A stretch of 64,000 nt of DNA from Glycomyces arizonensis DSM 44726 (GTDB lineage Bacteria > Actinomycetota > Actinomycetes > Mycobacteriales > Micromonosporaceae), in assembly GCF_000482705.1 (NCBI RefSeq), contig NZ_AXWO01000003.1, positions 1 through 64,000 of the forward strand, in the 5' to 3' direction. The number at the start of each line of letters is the position of its first letter. The stretch's first letter is position 1. A program made the translations under genes and the position numbers. Under the pieces are notes generated by a model. That model worked only from the letters and a program-made list of their open reading frames with translations. It was not told the origin of the DNA and ran no database searches. Positions 53,129-63,605 of this stretch are shown piece by piece.

Positions 53129-53794
53129 ATGGATTACCGCATGCCGTCCGGCCACGCCCAGCACCAGCCGCAGGCCCGCTACATCGTCCCGTCGTTCACC
53201 GAGAAGACCTCGTACGGGGTCAAGGAGATGAACCCGTACAACAAGATGTTCGAGGACCGGATCATCTTCCTCGGGTCTCCGGTCGACGACACCTCGGCCA
53301 ACGACATCATGAGCCAGCTGATCGTCCTCGAGGGCAACGACCCCGAGCGCGACATCATCATGTACATCAACTCGCCCGGCGGCTCGCTGACGGCGCTCAT
53401 GGCCATCTACGACACGATGCAGTACGTGCGTCCCGACATCCAGACCGTGTGCATGGGCCAGGCCGCTTCGGCCGCCGCCGTGCTCCTGGCCGCCGGGACG
53501 CCCGGGAAGCGCACCGCGCTGCCGAACTCGCGCGTGATCATCCACCAGCCCGCCACCGAGGGCACCTTCGGACAGGCGTCCGACATGGAGATCCAGGCCC
53601 GCGAGATCATGCGCATGCGCGAGCAGCTGGAGAAGGTCCTCGCCCGCCACACCGGCCAGGACCTGACGCAGGTGCGCAAGGACATCGAGCGCGACAAGAT
53701 CTTCACCGCCGAGGAGGCCGTGGCCTACGGCTTGGTCGACAACGTGCTGAACTACCGCAAGAAGAACGCGCTGCCCGCCGAAGCGGCGGCCTGA
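53129..53794 (+). CDS. clpP2: ATP-dependent Clp protease proteolytic subunit ClpP2
   Basis: 221 residues with Ser in [11 protein letters not shown], His in [10 protein letters not shown] and Asp in [12 protein letters not shown]. It carries the ClpP2-type N-terminal [28 protein letters not shown] that docks ClpX. Same operon as clpP1. Confidence 0.95.
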   Translation: MDYRMPSGHAQHQPQARYIVPSFTEKTSYGVKEMNPYNKMFEDRIIFLGSPVDDTSANDIMSQLIVLEGNDPERDIIMYINSPGGSLTALMAIYDTMQYVRPDIQTVCMGQAASAAAVLLAAGTPGKRTALPNSRVIIHQPATEGTFGQASDMEIQAREIMRMREQLEKVLARHTGQDLTQVRKDIERDKIFTAEEAVAYGLVDNVLNYRKKNALPAEAAA

Positions 53795-54329
53795 GCTCCA
53801 ACTCAATAGAGAAGGAGGCGCGACGCGCCGGCGGACCACCCGCGGAGCCGTCGGTCCGCCGCGCCTCCGCATCACGGCCTGGCCGGCAACCGCGGCTCGC
53901 CAAGCGGGCACGGATTGCAACTCACGGCTCGCGGGCCGGCGGCCGTGCCCGAATCGCGGTTTGCGAGCTCGCAGCCGGGGTAATGCACGGCTCGCAAGCG
54001 TCGCCGCTGAGTTCCGGCACGGCTCGCAAGCTCGCCGTGATGGAACCTCGTCTCTGGACGATCGCTTCACTTTGTCGTCCGCCCGGGGTACCGTGGCGCT
54101 GGCACCGAGAGGACCGCTTGCCACGGCCCCCGCGGCGCCGGAACGCCGAAGCGCCGGACGGCCCGCAGCCGTCGCCGTGGGTGGCGTTCAGGCCACAAAT
54201 ACGAAATAATCGATTGAGACACCGGTTCGTCCAGAATCAACCGAGCGCACAAGACAACCTCATCCCCGCAAGCAGCCTCGGCGGCTTGCAGGCCGTACAT
54301 GGGACTCGCCAAGGAAGGGAGCTACTGCG
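53795..54329 (+). other. clpP2-clpX intergenic region with short repeats
   Basis: A 535-bp gap, unusually long between these genes. CACGGCTCGC occurs three times as direct repeats (53923-53932, 53986-53995, 54018-54027) and a near copy CGCGGCTCGC lies at 53891-53900. The last two copies continue into AAGC. The 3' part from 54190 is A/T-rich and likely contains the clpX promoter. No ClgR-type site was found here. Confidence 0.5.
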
Positions 54330-55634
<1,305 letters not shown>

Positions 55635-55687
55635 CTCCGCTCAGGTGGGAGGCGGCACGCACCCCGCGCCGCCCACCGCCGATGCGG

Positions 55688-55895
55688 CGAAGCGCCACCC
55701 CACGCGCCGACGGCCGTGAACGCTCGGTCGGTTCGGCCGGGAACCCCGCGCCCCGCATGACGTGTCTCGTTGATCTGCCGAAACGCCACCTGACGAGTCG
55801 ACGGCCGGGAGCACTCGACCTTGAGCTCTGCGAGGCGTGCCCGCCGAACCGCGAAACGCCGCCCCACGAGCGGTCCGGTCTCGAGCGCTCGGAAC
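55688..55895. repeat. Three imperfect copies of a ~43-bp sequence downstream of clpX
   Basis: Units begin near 55688 (CGAAGCGCCACCCCACG), 55779 (CGAAACGCCACCTGACG) and 55852 (CGAAACGCCGCCCCACG), each followed at similar distance by a partly conserved CGACGGCCG or equivalent and a CxCTCG element. Spacings are 91 and 73 bp. The 395-bp gap holds no recognisable gene. Alignment is by eye and degenerate, so the unit could be coincidence in GC-rich DNA. Confidence 0.35.
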
Positions 55896-55988
55896 ATCGG
55901 GAGAGGCCAACGCCGCTGCGGCGGCGCTGGCGCAGTGACCATCGCGGCGCGGTGCGATCGGCGGATGCGTTTCAGCGGAGCGCGCACG

Positions 55989-56014
55989 AAAAAGGGCCGG
56001 GCGTCGCCCGGCCC
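55989..56014 (-). terminator. Terminator of the PLDc_N-like gene
   Basis: GGGCCGGGCG (55994-56003) pairs with CGCCCGGCCC (56005-56014). On the minus strand the stem is followed by a run of five T. It lies 15 bp beyond the stop of the minus-strand gene at 56030. Confidence 0.85.
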
Positions 56015-56029
56015 CTCGATGTCGTCTGC

Positions 56030-56362
56030 TCAGTCCTCTTTTCGCTCGTCGTCGCGCAGCTGGCGGTCGAGGTCCCGCAGGAAGTCCGGGTCGTCGTCCG
56101 GTGCGACCGGCCCGCGCGGCCGCCTCGGGCCGCCGCCCGCGCCGCCGTTCGGCCGTCCTCGTCCCTGTTGCCGGCCTTCGGGTCTGGCGCGGCCCGTCAG
56201 GAACCACAGCACCGCGCCGGCGACCGGCAGGAGCACGATGATCAGCACCCACCAGGGGCGCGAGAGCCGCCGGGGCGCCCGCTCGCCGCCGAGGCAATCG
56301 GCCACTGCGGCGATGAGCAGCGCCAAGTGGACGAGGAACAGGAAGACCGCAACCCGGATCAT
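56030..56362 (-). CDS. PLDc_N-type (phospholipase D nuclease N-terminal) small membrane protein
   Basis: 110 residues with two membrane segments (about 3-25 and 38-58); the WWVLIIVLLPVAGAVLWFLTGR block is the usual ending of the PLDc_N domain. The cytoplasmic tail is Gly/Arg-rich then acidic (PDFLRDLDRQLRDDERKED). No PLD catalytic HKD motif is present, so it is a stand-alone helper domain of unknown role, common in actinobacteria. Opposite in direction to etfB. Confidence 0.8.
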   Translation of the reverse strand: MIRVAVFLFLVHLALLIAAVADCLGGERAPRRLSRPWWVLIIVLLPVAGAVLWFLTGRARPEGRQQGRGRPNGGAGGGPRRPRGPVAPDDDPDFLRDLDRQLRDDERKED

Positions 56363-56411
56363 GTCCCAATCATGCCTGTCCGACTCGGCTGGGACAACAA
56401 CGGCTCGGTGA

Positions 56412-56427
56412 GTTACTCGTTAGTAAC
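56412..56427 (+). promoter_or_regulatory. Palindromic candidate operator upstream of etfB
   Basis: GTTACT (56412-56417) and AGTAAC (56422-56427) form a 16-bp inverted repeat with a 4-bp centre, 52 bp before the etfB start and just upstream of A/T-rich TAAGATATAG (56433-56442). The shape fits a TetR-family operator, such as those controlling fatty-acid or branched-chain catabolism with ETF genes. Regulator unknown. Confidence 0.45.
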
Positions 56428-56478
56428 TTCGTAAGATATAGTTCAGGTCAGTACGCACCTACCCTGCGGAGGTTGTCG

Positions 56479-57255
56479 ATGAACATCGTGGTTCTGGTCA
56501 AGCAAGTCCCCGACTCGGGGCTCGTGAGACAGCTGGACGCCCAGTTGCGGGTCGACCGCAACGGCGCCAACAACGTCATGGGGGAGCTCGACGAATACGC
56601 CGTCGAAGCCGCCCTCCAGCTCAAGGAGGCCCACGGCGGCGAGGTCACCGTCCTCACCCTCGGCCCCGACCAGGCGACCGAAACCGTCCGCAAGACGCTC
56701 GCCATGGGCGCCGACAAGGCCGTCCACGTCAGCGACGAGGCCGTAGCCGGCTCCGACGCCCTCGCCACCTCCAAGATCCTGGCCGCCGCGCTCGGCCGCC
56801 TCGAATGGGACCTCGTCATCGCCGGTGCCGAGTCCACCGACTCCGGCATGGGCGTCATGCCCCACCTGCTCGCGGCCCGCACCGGTGCCGCGGCCGCCAC
56901 CGGCGCCCGCAAGATCGAGATCGACGGCGACGCCATCACAGTGGAGCACCAGCGGGACGACGGCTACGACGTCCTCACCGCGGCCCTGCCCGCGATCGTC
57001 TCCGTCTGGGACACCATCAACACGCCGCGCTACCCCTCGCTCAAGGGCATCATGGCCGCCAAGCGCAAGACCGTCGAGACGCTCACCGTGGCCGACCTCG
57101 GCATCGACCCGGGCGAAGTCGGCGCGGGAGCCGCCACCACCGAGGTCCTCACCGCCACCGACCGGCCCGAGCGCACCGCCGGCCAGATCGTCACCGATGA
57201 GGGCGAGGGCGGACGCCGCCTCGCCGAGTTCCTCGCCGCCGAGAAGTTCATCTAG
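56479..57255 (+). CDS. etfB: Electron transfer flavoprotein beta subunit
   Basis: 258 residues from ATG 56479, 6 bp after GGAGG; a TTG two codons upstream is less likely. Conserved MNIVVLVKQVPDSG, RNGANNVMGELDEYAVEAALQLKE, VIAGAESTDSGMGVMPHLLAA and AKRKTVETLTVADLG. Accepts electrons from acyl-CoA dehydrogenases; binds AMP. The etfA gene starts 9 bp downstream. Confidence 0.95.
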   Translation: MNIVVLVKQVPDSGLVRQLDAQLRVDRNGANNVMGELDEYAVEAALQLKEAHGGEVTVLTLGPDQATETVRKTLAMGADKAVHVSDEAVAGSDALATSKILAAALGRLEWDLVIAGAESTDSGMGVMPHLLAARTGAAAATGARKIEIDGDAITVEHQRDDGYDVLTAALPAIVSVWDTINTPRYPSLKGIMAAKRKTVETLTVADLGIDPGEVGAGAATTEVLTATDRPERTAGQIVTDEGEGGRRLAEFLAAEKFI

Positions 57256-57264
57256 GAGACCGCC

Positions 57265-58194
57265 ATGGCTGACATCCTCGTCTACGTCCCCGAGGCCGGC
57301 AAGCACGCCGCCGAGGTCCTCACGCTCGCCCGCTCCCTCGGCGACGTCACCGCGATCGCCTTCGACGACCGGTCCGCCTCGCTGGCAAGCGAATACGGCG
57401 CCGCCAAGGTCTACCGCGCGAGCGCCGAAGGCGCCGACGACCACTTCGTCGACCCGAAGGCGGCCGTCCTGACCGACCTCGCCCGCAAGGCCGAACCGGA
57501 CGCGTTCCTGCTGCCGAGCACCGACGAGGGCAAGGCGCTGGCCGCGCGCCTCGCCGTCGCCCTCGACAACGGCTTCCTGACCGACGTGACCGGCCTGGAC
57601 GCCGAGGGCACCGCCACGCAGGAGATCTTCGCCGGTGCCACCGTCACGACCTCGAAGGTCACCAAGGGCTTCACGCTCGCCACGGTCAAGGCCGGGGCCG
57701 CCGCCGCCGAGCCCGCCCCGAGCGAGCCGGTCGTGGAGACCGTCGAGGCCGAGACCGCCGAGGCCGACAAGCGCGTCCGCGTCGTCGAGCGCGTCGACGA
57801 GCCCGCGGGCGACCGCCCCGGCCTGTCCGAGGCCGACGTGGTCGTCTCCGGCGGCCGCGGCGTCGGCTCGGCGGAGGACTTCGCGCTCATCGAGCGCGTC
57901 GCCGACGCGCTCGGCGGCGCCGTGGGCGCCTCCCGCGCGGCGACCGACGCCGGGTACTACCCGCACAAGTTCCAGGTCGGGCAGACCGGCACCACGGTCA
58001 GCCCGCAGCTGTACGTCGCCGCCGGGATCTCCGGCGCGATCCAGCACCGGGCCGGGATGCAGACCTCCAAGGTCATCGTCGCGGTCAACAAGGACGCCGA
58101 CGCCCCGATCTTCGGCATGGCCGACTTCGGCGTCGTCGGCGACCTGTTCGCGGTGCTCCCGCAGGTCCTCGAAGAGGCCGAGAAGCGCAAGTAA
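57265..58194 (+). CDS. etfA: Electron transfer flavoprotein alpha subunit
   Basis: 309 residues. The FAD-binding C-terminal domain is intact: [56 protein letters not shown] and [22 protein letters not shown]. Forms the heterodimer with EtfB and passes electrons toward ETF:quinone oxidoreductase. A strong hairpin lies 8 bp after the stop. Confidence 0.95.
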   Translation: MADILVYVPEAGKHAAEVLTLARSLGDVTAIAFDDRSASLASEYGAAKVYRASAEGADDHFVDPKAAVLTDLARKAEPDAFLLPSTDEGKALAARLAVALDNGFLTDVTGLDAEGTATQEIFAGATVTTSKVTKGFTLATVKAGAAAAEPAPSEPVVETVEAETAEADKRVRVVERVDEPAGDRPGLSEADVVVSGGRGVGSAEDFALIERVADALGGAVGASRAATDAGYYPHKFQVGQTGTTVSPQLYVAAGISGAIQHRAGMQTSKVIVAVNKDADAPIFGMADFGVVGDLFAVLPQVLEEAEKRK

Positions 58195-58202
58195 CCGATG
58201 CC

Positions 58203-58242
58203 GCGGCGGCTCGCGCGCCTGACCAGGCGCGCGAGCCGCCGC
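58203..58242 (+). terminator. Hairpin terminator after etfBA
   Basis: An 18-bp perfectly paired stem, GCGGCGGCTCGCGCGCCT (58203-58220) with its complement at 58225-58242, and loop GACC. No T-run, as often in high-GC actinobacteria, but stability and position immediately after etfA support termination. Confidence 0.75.
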
Positions 58243-58365
58243 TGCCGTGTCCGCGGACGGGACGCGGGCCACACGGCCCGTCATTCGGCCGAGGCGACGG
58301 TGCGTTACGCTTCGAGGCAGCCGCTCGTTATGAGAAACCTACAGATGATGTTGGAGGAATCCGCA

Positions 58366-58980
58366 ATGGCCGCCCCAGCAGCCGCGCTTCCCGCGCCCAG
58401 GGTCCTTGCCGACCTGCTCCCTGCCGCCTCGCGTGCGAGCGCGATCGCCCGCGACGCCGTCCTCGTCCTCGCCGGTGCCGGCCTCGTCGGCGCCTCGGCC
58501 CAGGTCGCGTTCACGATCCCGCAGATCAGCCCGGTGCCGTTCGTCCTGACGACCTTCACCGTGCTGCTCCTCGGCGCCGCCTACGGCCCGCTGCGCGCCG
58601 GGCTCGCCATGGCCGTCTACCTCGCCGCGGGCGTGGCGGGCATGCCGTGGTTCACCGACGGCACCTCCGGCTACGCGATGCCCAGTTTCGGCTACATCCC
58701 CGGCTTCCTCGTCGCGGCCGTCGTGGTCGGCTGGCTCGCCGGTCGCGGCGGCGACCGGACCGTGCCGCGCACGATCGGCCTCATGGTCCTCGGCAACGTC
58801 ATCATGTACGCCTTCGGCGTCCCCTACCTGGCCTTCGCGGCGGACATGGACGCCGTGACCGCCATCGAGAAGGGCGTGCTCCCGTACCTGGCGGGCGACT
58901 TCGTCAAGCTCCTCGCCGCCGCGGCGCTCCTGCCCGGCGCCTGGTGGGCGGTCAACCGCTTCCGCTCCGAAGAGCGCTAG
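58366..58980 (+). CDS. bioY: Biotin transporter BioY
   Basis: 204 residues from ATG 58366, 6 bp after GGAGGAA; a longer upstream frame runs through the terminator and is rejected. Six membrane helices with the BioY hallmarks ISPVPFVLTTFTVLLLGAAYG, YLAAGVAGMPWF, GTSGYAMPSFGYIPGFLVAA, and GVLPYLAGDFVKLLAAAALLP. It is the substrate-binding S component of an ECF transporter for biotin; no bioMN genes are adjacent, so it either works alone or uses a shared energising module. Confidence 0.93.
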   Translation: MAAPAAALPAPRVLADLLPAASRASAIARDAVLVLAGAGLVGASAQVAFTIPQISPVPFVLTTFTVLLLGAAYGPLRAGLAMAVYLAAGVAGMPWFTDGTSGYAMPSFGYIPGFLVAAVVVGWLAGRGGDRTVPRTIGLMVLGNVIMYAFGVPYLAFAADMDAVTAIEKGVLPYLAGDFVKLLAAAALLPGAWWAVNRFRSEER

Positions 58981-58989
58981 CGCGCGGCG

Positions 58990-59024
58990 ACAGGGGCGCC
59001 TCCGGTCTCCGGAGGCGCCCCTGT
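58990..59024. terminator. Bidirectional terminator between bioY and the XRE-type gene
   Basis: ACAGGGGCGCCTCCGG (58990-59005) pairs perfectly with its complement at 59009-59024 around TCT. The two neighbouring genes converge here, 10 bp from each stop. Confidence 0.85.
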
Positions 59025-59033
59025 CCGCGTGTC

Positions 59034-59942
59034 TCAGGCGTCCCAGCCGATGCCCAGCGCGCCCGGCCTCGGCACCGGCTCGGCCAGCGCCACCGTCCGC
59101 CCCGGCCCCAGCTGCAGATCCCCGGTCTCGCGCTTCTCGCGCTGGAGCGAGGACTGCGCGAACCGGTAGACCCGCCTGGGGACCGCGTCGGGGGAGAAGC
59201 GGACCTGGAGCGAGTAGTGGTCCACCGGGTAGCGGAACGCGTTGCCGTGCCCGGTCGAGACCCCGCCGTCGCCCTGCACGACGATCTCGAACAGGTGCGT
59301 CGCCCCGCGCGGCAGCGGCTGGTCGAAGACGATCTCGGCCAGCGCCACCGGCGCGTCGGGGTGGCGCAGCACGTTGGGGACCGTGCAGTCGCGAACCGGC
59401 TTGAACTCGATGTCGTCGATGTCGCAGCCCTTGTCGCCCCGGTAGAGCAGGATGTAGCGGTCGACGTCGTCGCGCCGGGCCCGCACGAGCATCGACAGCT
59501 CGAACACCGACTCCTGGAACCGGGAGTCGACGTGGACGATGACCTGCTGGCTCATGATGTCGAGGGTGTGCTCGCGCGAGGCCGGGACCTGGTCGCACAG
59601 TTCGCGCACCGCATCGCCGCCGAGGACCGCGTCGGGGCGGGGGAGCTGGCCGCGGATCGACCTGGGCCCCCTGGCCCGCTTGGGGCCGAGCAGCGCCCGC
59701 AGCGAACCGGCGGGCAGTTCGAGGAGGTCTTCGAGTGCGGTGACGGCCGCGAGCGACTCGGCGCGCTCGGGACGGGAGCGGCCGGACTGCCAGTAGCTGA
59801 GGCTGGTCGTGGACACGGTGATGCCGCGCGTCGAGAGCCGGTGGCGGATCCGGTCGAGGCCGAGACCGCTGGACTGGATGGCGACACGCAGGGCAGTGTG
59901 GAACGGCCCTGCGCGCAACGCTTCGGCGAGTTCGGGCGACAT
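59034..59942 (-). CDS. XRE-like DNA-binding protein with actinobacterial C-terminal domain
   Basis: 302 residues from ATG 59942, about 7 bp after AAGGAAG (a GTG lies two codons earlier). N-terminal HTH-like segment (about 15-60: LRVAIQSSGLGLDRIRHRLSTRGITVSTTSLSYWQSG), then a C-terminal domain of ~190 residues with VDRYILLYRGDKGCDIDDIEF, a beta-rich region without enzyme motifs. The architecture is widespread in mycelial actinobacteria and uncharacterised; probable transcriptional regulator. A 15-bp palindrome lies 24 bp upstream. Confidence 0.7.
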   Translation of the reverse strand: MSPELAEALRAGPFHTALRVAIQSSGLGLDRIRHRLSTRGITVSTTSLSYWQSGRSRPERAESLAAVTALEDLLELPAGSLRALLGPKRARGPRSIRGQLPRPDAVLGGDAVRELCDQVPASREHTLDIMSQQVIVHVDSRFQESVFELSMLVRARRDDVDRYILLYRGDKGCDIDDIEFKPVRDCTVPNVLRHPDAPVALAEIVFDQPLPRGATHLFEIVVQGDGGVSTGHGNAFRYPVDHYSLQVRFSPDAVPRRVYRFAQSSLQREKRETGDLQLGPGRTVALAEPVPRPGALGIGWDA

Positions 59943-59965
59943 CGGCACACTTCCTTCAAGGGCCC

Positions 59966-59980
59966 GGTCTTTAAAAGACC
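59966..59980. promoter_or_regulatory. Palindrome upstream of the XRE-like gene
   Basis: GGTCTTTAAAAGACC is a perfect 15-bp palindrome 24 bp before the start codon of the XRE-like gene, where an autoregulatory operator is commonly found. Confidence 0.45.
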
Positions 59981-60262
59981 TGGCGTGGGAAAGACCCGGC
60001 CTTCGGGGGTATGGAGACTCCGTGACCGAAAAGGTTACGAAGATTTGTCAGATTCTATCCTGAGCACGCCATGTTCATTTACGGCTCCGCGAGCGTCGCC
60101 GTGGGTGCCCATTTACGGCTCCGCGGCCGGAGCTGTAGGTATGCGCTTGCTGCTCCGCGGGCCTCCCCGTGAAGACGCCTCCACGCCCCCGTGTGCTCCG
60201 GCACTCGCGCGCCGTCTCACTCTGGTCGGACAGCCCGATCCGCGCCGTAGACTGGAGGAGCC
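59981..60262. other. Intergenic region upstream of the cysteine desulfurase, with a 16-bp direct repeat
   Basis: CATTTACGGCTCCGCG occurs at 60076-60091 and 60110-60125. The 60010-60060 part is A/T-rich and probably carries promoters. No gene is seen. Confidence 0.5.
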
Positions 60263-61420
60263 ATGGCCTATCTCGATCACGCCGCGACCACGCCGATGCT
60301 GCCCCGAGCACTCGACGCCTACGTGCGGACCGCACGCGAACTCGGCAACGCCTCCTCCCTCCACGCCTCCGGGCGCGCCGCCCGCCGCACCGTCGAAGAG
60401 GCCCGAGAACGCATCGGCGACGCCCTCGGCGCCAAACCCAGCGAGGTCGTCTTCACCGGCTCGGGCACCGAGGCCGACAACCTCGCCGTCAAGGGCCTCC
60501 ACTGGGCCCGCCGCGCGCCCGGCCGCGACCGCATCGTCACCACCGCCATCGAGCACCACGCCGTCGCCGACGCCGTCGCCTGGCTCGGCGACCACGAGCG
60601 CGCCGACGTCACCGAGCTCCCCGTCGACAAGCTCGGCCGCGTCCGCGTCGACGCCCTCGCCGAACTGCTCGACGAGCACCCCGACGCGATCACCGTCATC
60701 ACCTGCATGTGGGCCAACAACGAGGTGGGCACCCTCCAGCCCGTCGAGGAGATCGTCGCCCTCGCCGCGCCGCACGGCATCCCCGTCCACACCGACGCCG
60801 TCCAGGCCGTCGGCCACACGCCCGTCGACTTCGCCGCCTGCGGCGCCGACGCCCTGACCCTCTCGGGCCACAAGCTCGGCGGCCCCGCCGGCATCGGCGC
60901 GCTCCTGCTGCGCCGCGACACCAAGCTCACGCCGCTGCTCCACGGCGGCGGCCAGGAACGCGAGATCCGCTCCGGCACCCTCGACGTGCCCGGCATCGCC
61001 GCGCTCGCCGAGGCCGTCGCCCACGCCGTCAGCACCGAGGAGGCCGAGTCGCGGCGCCTGGCCGTGCTGCGCGACCAGCTCGTCGCGCGCGTCCGCGAGG
61101 CCGCGCCCGACGCGGTCTACAACGGCGACCCCGAGCACCGCCTGCCCGGCAACGCCCACTTCTCCTTCCCCGGCTGCGAGGGCGACGCTCTGCTCATGCT
61201 CCTCGACGCCGCCGGTGTCGAATGCGCCACAGGTTCGGCCTGCTCGGCCGGGATCGCCCAGCCCTCCCACGTGCTCCTCGCGATGGGCACCGGCGAGGAC
61301 GACGCCCGCTCCTCCCTGCGGTTCACCCTCGGCTGGTCCACCACCGAGGCCGACGTCGAGGCCCTCGCCGCATCACTCCCCGAAGCGGTAGAGCGCGCGC
61401 GAAACGCCGGCTTGGCGTGA
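60263..61420 (+). CDS. Cysteine desulfurase (NifS/IscS type)
   Basis: 385 residues. YLDHAATTPMLPRALDAY start, PLP-site LSGHKLGGPAGIGALL with Lys, CMWANNEVGTLQPVEEI, HTDAVQAVGH, and catalytic loop CATGSACSAG. It removes sulfur from cysteine as enzyme persulfide. Its neighbour mnmA indicates sulfur supply for tRNA s2U34 modification; other sulfur acceptors are possible. Confidence 0.93.
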   Translation: MAYLDHAATTPMLPRALDAYVRTARELGNASSLHASGRAARRTVEEARERIGDALGAKPSEVVFTGSGTEADNLAVKGLHWARRAPGRDRIVTTAIEHHAVADAVAWLGDHERADVTELPVDKLGRVRVDALAELLDEHPDAITVITCMWANNEVGTLQPVEEIVALAAPHGIPVHTDAVQAVGHTPVDFAACGADALTLSGHKLGGPAGIGALLLRRDTKLTPLLHGGGQEREIRSGTLDVPGIAALAEAVAHAVSTEEAESRRLAVLRDQLVARVREAAPDAVYNGDPEHRLPGNAHFSFPGCEGDALLMLLDAAGVECATGSACSAGIAQPSHVLLAMGTGEDDARSSLRFTLGWSTTEADVEALAASLPEAVERARNAGLA

Positions 61421-61480
61421 CGAGGCACGCCAACCACTCTCAAACCCGGAATTGGAAGACTGCCAGCTAAGGTTGGGGGC

Positions 61481-62587
61481 GTGAAACTGCGAGTACTGGC
61501 CGCCATGAGCGGCGGAGTCGACTCGGCGGTCGCCGCCGCGCGGGCCGTCGAGGCCGGGCACGACGTCACCGGCGTCCACCTGGCGCTGTCCAAGAATCCC
61601 CAGACCTACCGGACCGGGGCCCGCGGCTGCTGCACCATCGAGGACTCCCGCGACGCCCGCCGCGCCGCCGACGTCATCGGCATCCCCTTCTACGTGTGGG
61701 ACATGGCCGAGCGCTTCCACGAGGACGTCGTCGAGGACTTCTACGCCGAGTACGCGGCCGGGCGCACCCCGAACCCGTGCCTGCGCTGCAACGAGAAGAT
61801 CAAGTTCGCCGCCGTCCTGGACCGGGCCGTCGCGCTCGGCTTCGACGCCGTCGCCACCGGCCACTACGCCCGCAAGGGCGACGACGGCCTGCTGCGCCGC
61901 GCCGTCGACCCCGGCAAGGACCAGTCCTACGTCCTGGCCGTCCTCACGCCCCAGCAGCTGGCCCACTCGATGTTCCCGCTCGGCGACACGCCCAAGGGCG
62001 AGGTCCGCATCGAGGCCGAGGAGCGCGGCCTGGCCGTGGCCCGCAAGCCCGACAGCCACGACATCTGCTTCATCGCCGACGGCGACACCTCCGGATTCCT
62101 CAAGAACCGGCTCGGCTCGCAGGACGGCGACATCGTCGACGCCGCCACCGGCGAGGTCCTCGGCAACCACGACGGCGCCCACCAGTTCACCGTCGGCCAG
62201 CGCCACGGCCTCGGCCTCAAGCGGCCCGCCGCCGACGGCAGGCCCCGCTACGTCCTGTCGATCACGCCGGTCGACAACCGCGTCGAGGTCGGCCCCCGCG
62301 AGGCGCTGCGCATCGACCGCATCCGCACCGGCGCTCCCGTCTGGCTCGGCCCCGAGCGCACCGACGCGTTCGAGTGCGAGGTGCAGCTGCGCGCCCACGG
62401 CGAGGTCTACCCGGCCACCGTCACCGCCGACGCAGGCGGCCTGACCGCGAAGCTCCACAAGCCCGCCTACGGCGTCGCCGCCGGGCAGGCCCTCGTCGTC
62501 TACGACCCCGACGCCTCGGACGGCGACGCCGTCCTGTGTTCCGGCACCATCGACGCCACCACTGCCGTTGAGGCCGCCGGTGTCTGA
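61481..62587 (+). CDS. mnmA: tRNA-specific 2-thiouridylase MnmA
   Basis: 368 residues, GTG start. PP-loop [11 protein letters not shown], catalytic Cys in [12 protein letters not shown] and in [19 protein letters not shown], and VGQRHGLGL. It adenylates and thiolates U34 of tRNA Glu, Gln and Lys, taking sulfur from the upstream desulfurase, which ends 60 bp before. Its 3' end overlaps the next gene by 8 bp. Confidence 0.95.
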   Translation: MKLRVLAAMSGGVDSAVAAARAVEAGHDVTGVHLALSKNPQTYRTGARGCCTIEDSRDARRAADVIGIPFYVWDMAERFHEDVVEDFYAEYAAGRTPNPCLRCNEKIKFAAVLDRAVALGFDAVATGHYARKGDDGLLRRAVDPGKDQSYVLAVLTPQQLAHSMFPLGDTPKGEVRIEAEERGLAVARKPDSHDICFIADGDTSGFLKNRLGSQDGDIVDAATGEVLGNHDGAHQFTVGQRHGLGLKRPAADGRPRYVLSITPVDNRVEVGPREALRIDRIRTGAPVWLGPERTDAFECEVQLRAHGEVYPATVTADAGGLTAKLHKPAYGVAAGQALVVYDPDASDGDAVLCSGTIDATTAVEAAGV

Positions 62588-63599
62588 CCAGGAGCTCCCC
62601 GCCGGGGTGGCCACCGGCGTCGGCTCGCTGCCGGGCCTCGACATCGACGAGGCCGTCCGCACCGTCTTCGGCGAGTTGCCGGACTGGCCCTACCTGCCCG
62701 AACTGCCCGCGCGCGGCCTCGGCGCCGACATGATCGGGCGCGGCGCGGCCCTCCTCGAAGGGCTCCCGGTGCAGTGGTGGGCCTCGGGCTGGCAGATCGC
62801 CGACCTGCCGGGACGCGACGCCCGCCGCGCCGCCGACTTCCTCGAACGCGACCTCGACGCGCTCCACGCCGTCGCCGACACCACCGATGGGCCCGTGCGG
62901 CTCACCGCCGTCGGCCCCTGGACGCTCGCGGCGAACCTGTGGCGGCGCACCGGCGGGGCGATGATCGCCGACCACGGCGCATCCGCCGATATCGCGGGCG
63001 CCCTCACCGAAGGGCTCCGCAACCTCGCCACCGCCGCGCAGGCGCGCCTGCCGAAGGCGCGACTGTCGATCCAGCTCGACGAGCCCGCGCTCCCGGCCGC
63101 GCTGGCCGGACGCGTCCACACCGAGTCCGGCCTGGACTTCTACCGCCGCGTCCCGCCAGAGGTCGCCCGCGACCGGCTGCGGGAGGTGGTCGACGGCGTC
63201 GGCGTGCCGGTCGTCGTCCACTGCTGCGCCGCCGACGTGCCGCTGCGGCTCCTCGCCGAGGCGGGCGTGCGCGCGGTGTCGCTGGACCTGACGCTGCTCG
63301 ACCTCGACGACGTGCCGGCAGTGGACGCCTTCGGTGAGTACCTGGACGGTGCCTTCTCCAACAGTGGCGGCGAGCTGATCGCGGGCGTCGTGCCCGCCAC
63401 CGGCGCGGCCCGCCCTGACCTCGCCGAGCGGGCCGCGGGTCGGATCACCGGCCTGTGGAACCGGCTCGGGCTCGACCCCGAGCGCCTGCCCGAGCAGGTG
63501 AGCGTCTCCACGACCTGCGGCATGGCCGGGGCGAGCCCGGCCTACGCGCGGGCCGCGATGGAGGCCTGCCGCGAAGCCGCGAGGCGCCTCCACGGCTGA
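62580..63599 (+). CDS. MetE C-terminal-like (cobalamin-independent methionine synthase) protein
   Basis: 339 residues from GTG 62580. [31 protein letters not shown] start, [26 protein letters not shown] and [19 protein letters not shown] give the Zn- and homocysteine-site pattern (His/Cys...Cys) of the MetE C-domain. It is a short form lacking the MetE N-domain, common beside mnmA in actinobacteria. May synthesise methionine from a methyl-corrinoid or be a paralogue of other function. Confidence 0.85.
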   Translation: MSDQELPAGVATGVGSLPGLDIDEAVRTVFGELPDWPYLPELPARGLGADMIGRGAALLEGLPVQWWASGWQIADLPGRDARRAADFLERDLDALHAVADTTDGPVRLTAVGPWTLAANLWRRTGGAMIADHGASADIAGALTEGLRNLATAAQARLPKARLSIQLDEPALPAALAGRVHTESGLDFYRRVPPEVARDRLREVVDGVGVPVVVHCCAADVPLRLLAEAGVRAVSLDLTLLDLDDVPAVDAFGEYLDGAFSNSGGELIAGVVPATGAARPDLAERAAGRITGLWNRLGLDPERLPEQVSVSTTCGMAGASPAYARAAMEACREAARRLHG

Positions 63600-63605
63600 G
63601 GGCGG

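Noticed and set aside
53923-54027. CRISPR-like array
   Set aside because: Only three 10-bp units with unequal spacing and no cas genes.
58198-58365. N-terminal extension of BioY
   Set aside because: It would run through the etfBA terminator hairpin; ATG 58366 has GGAGGAA at good spacing and begins the conserved protein.
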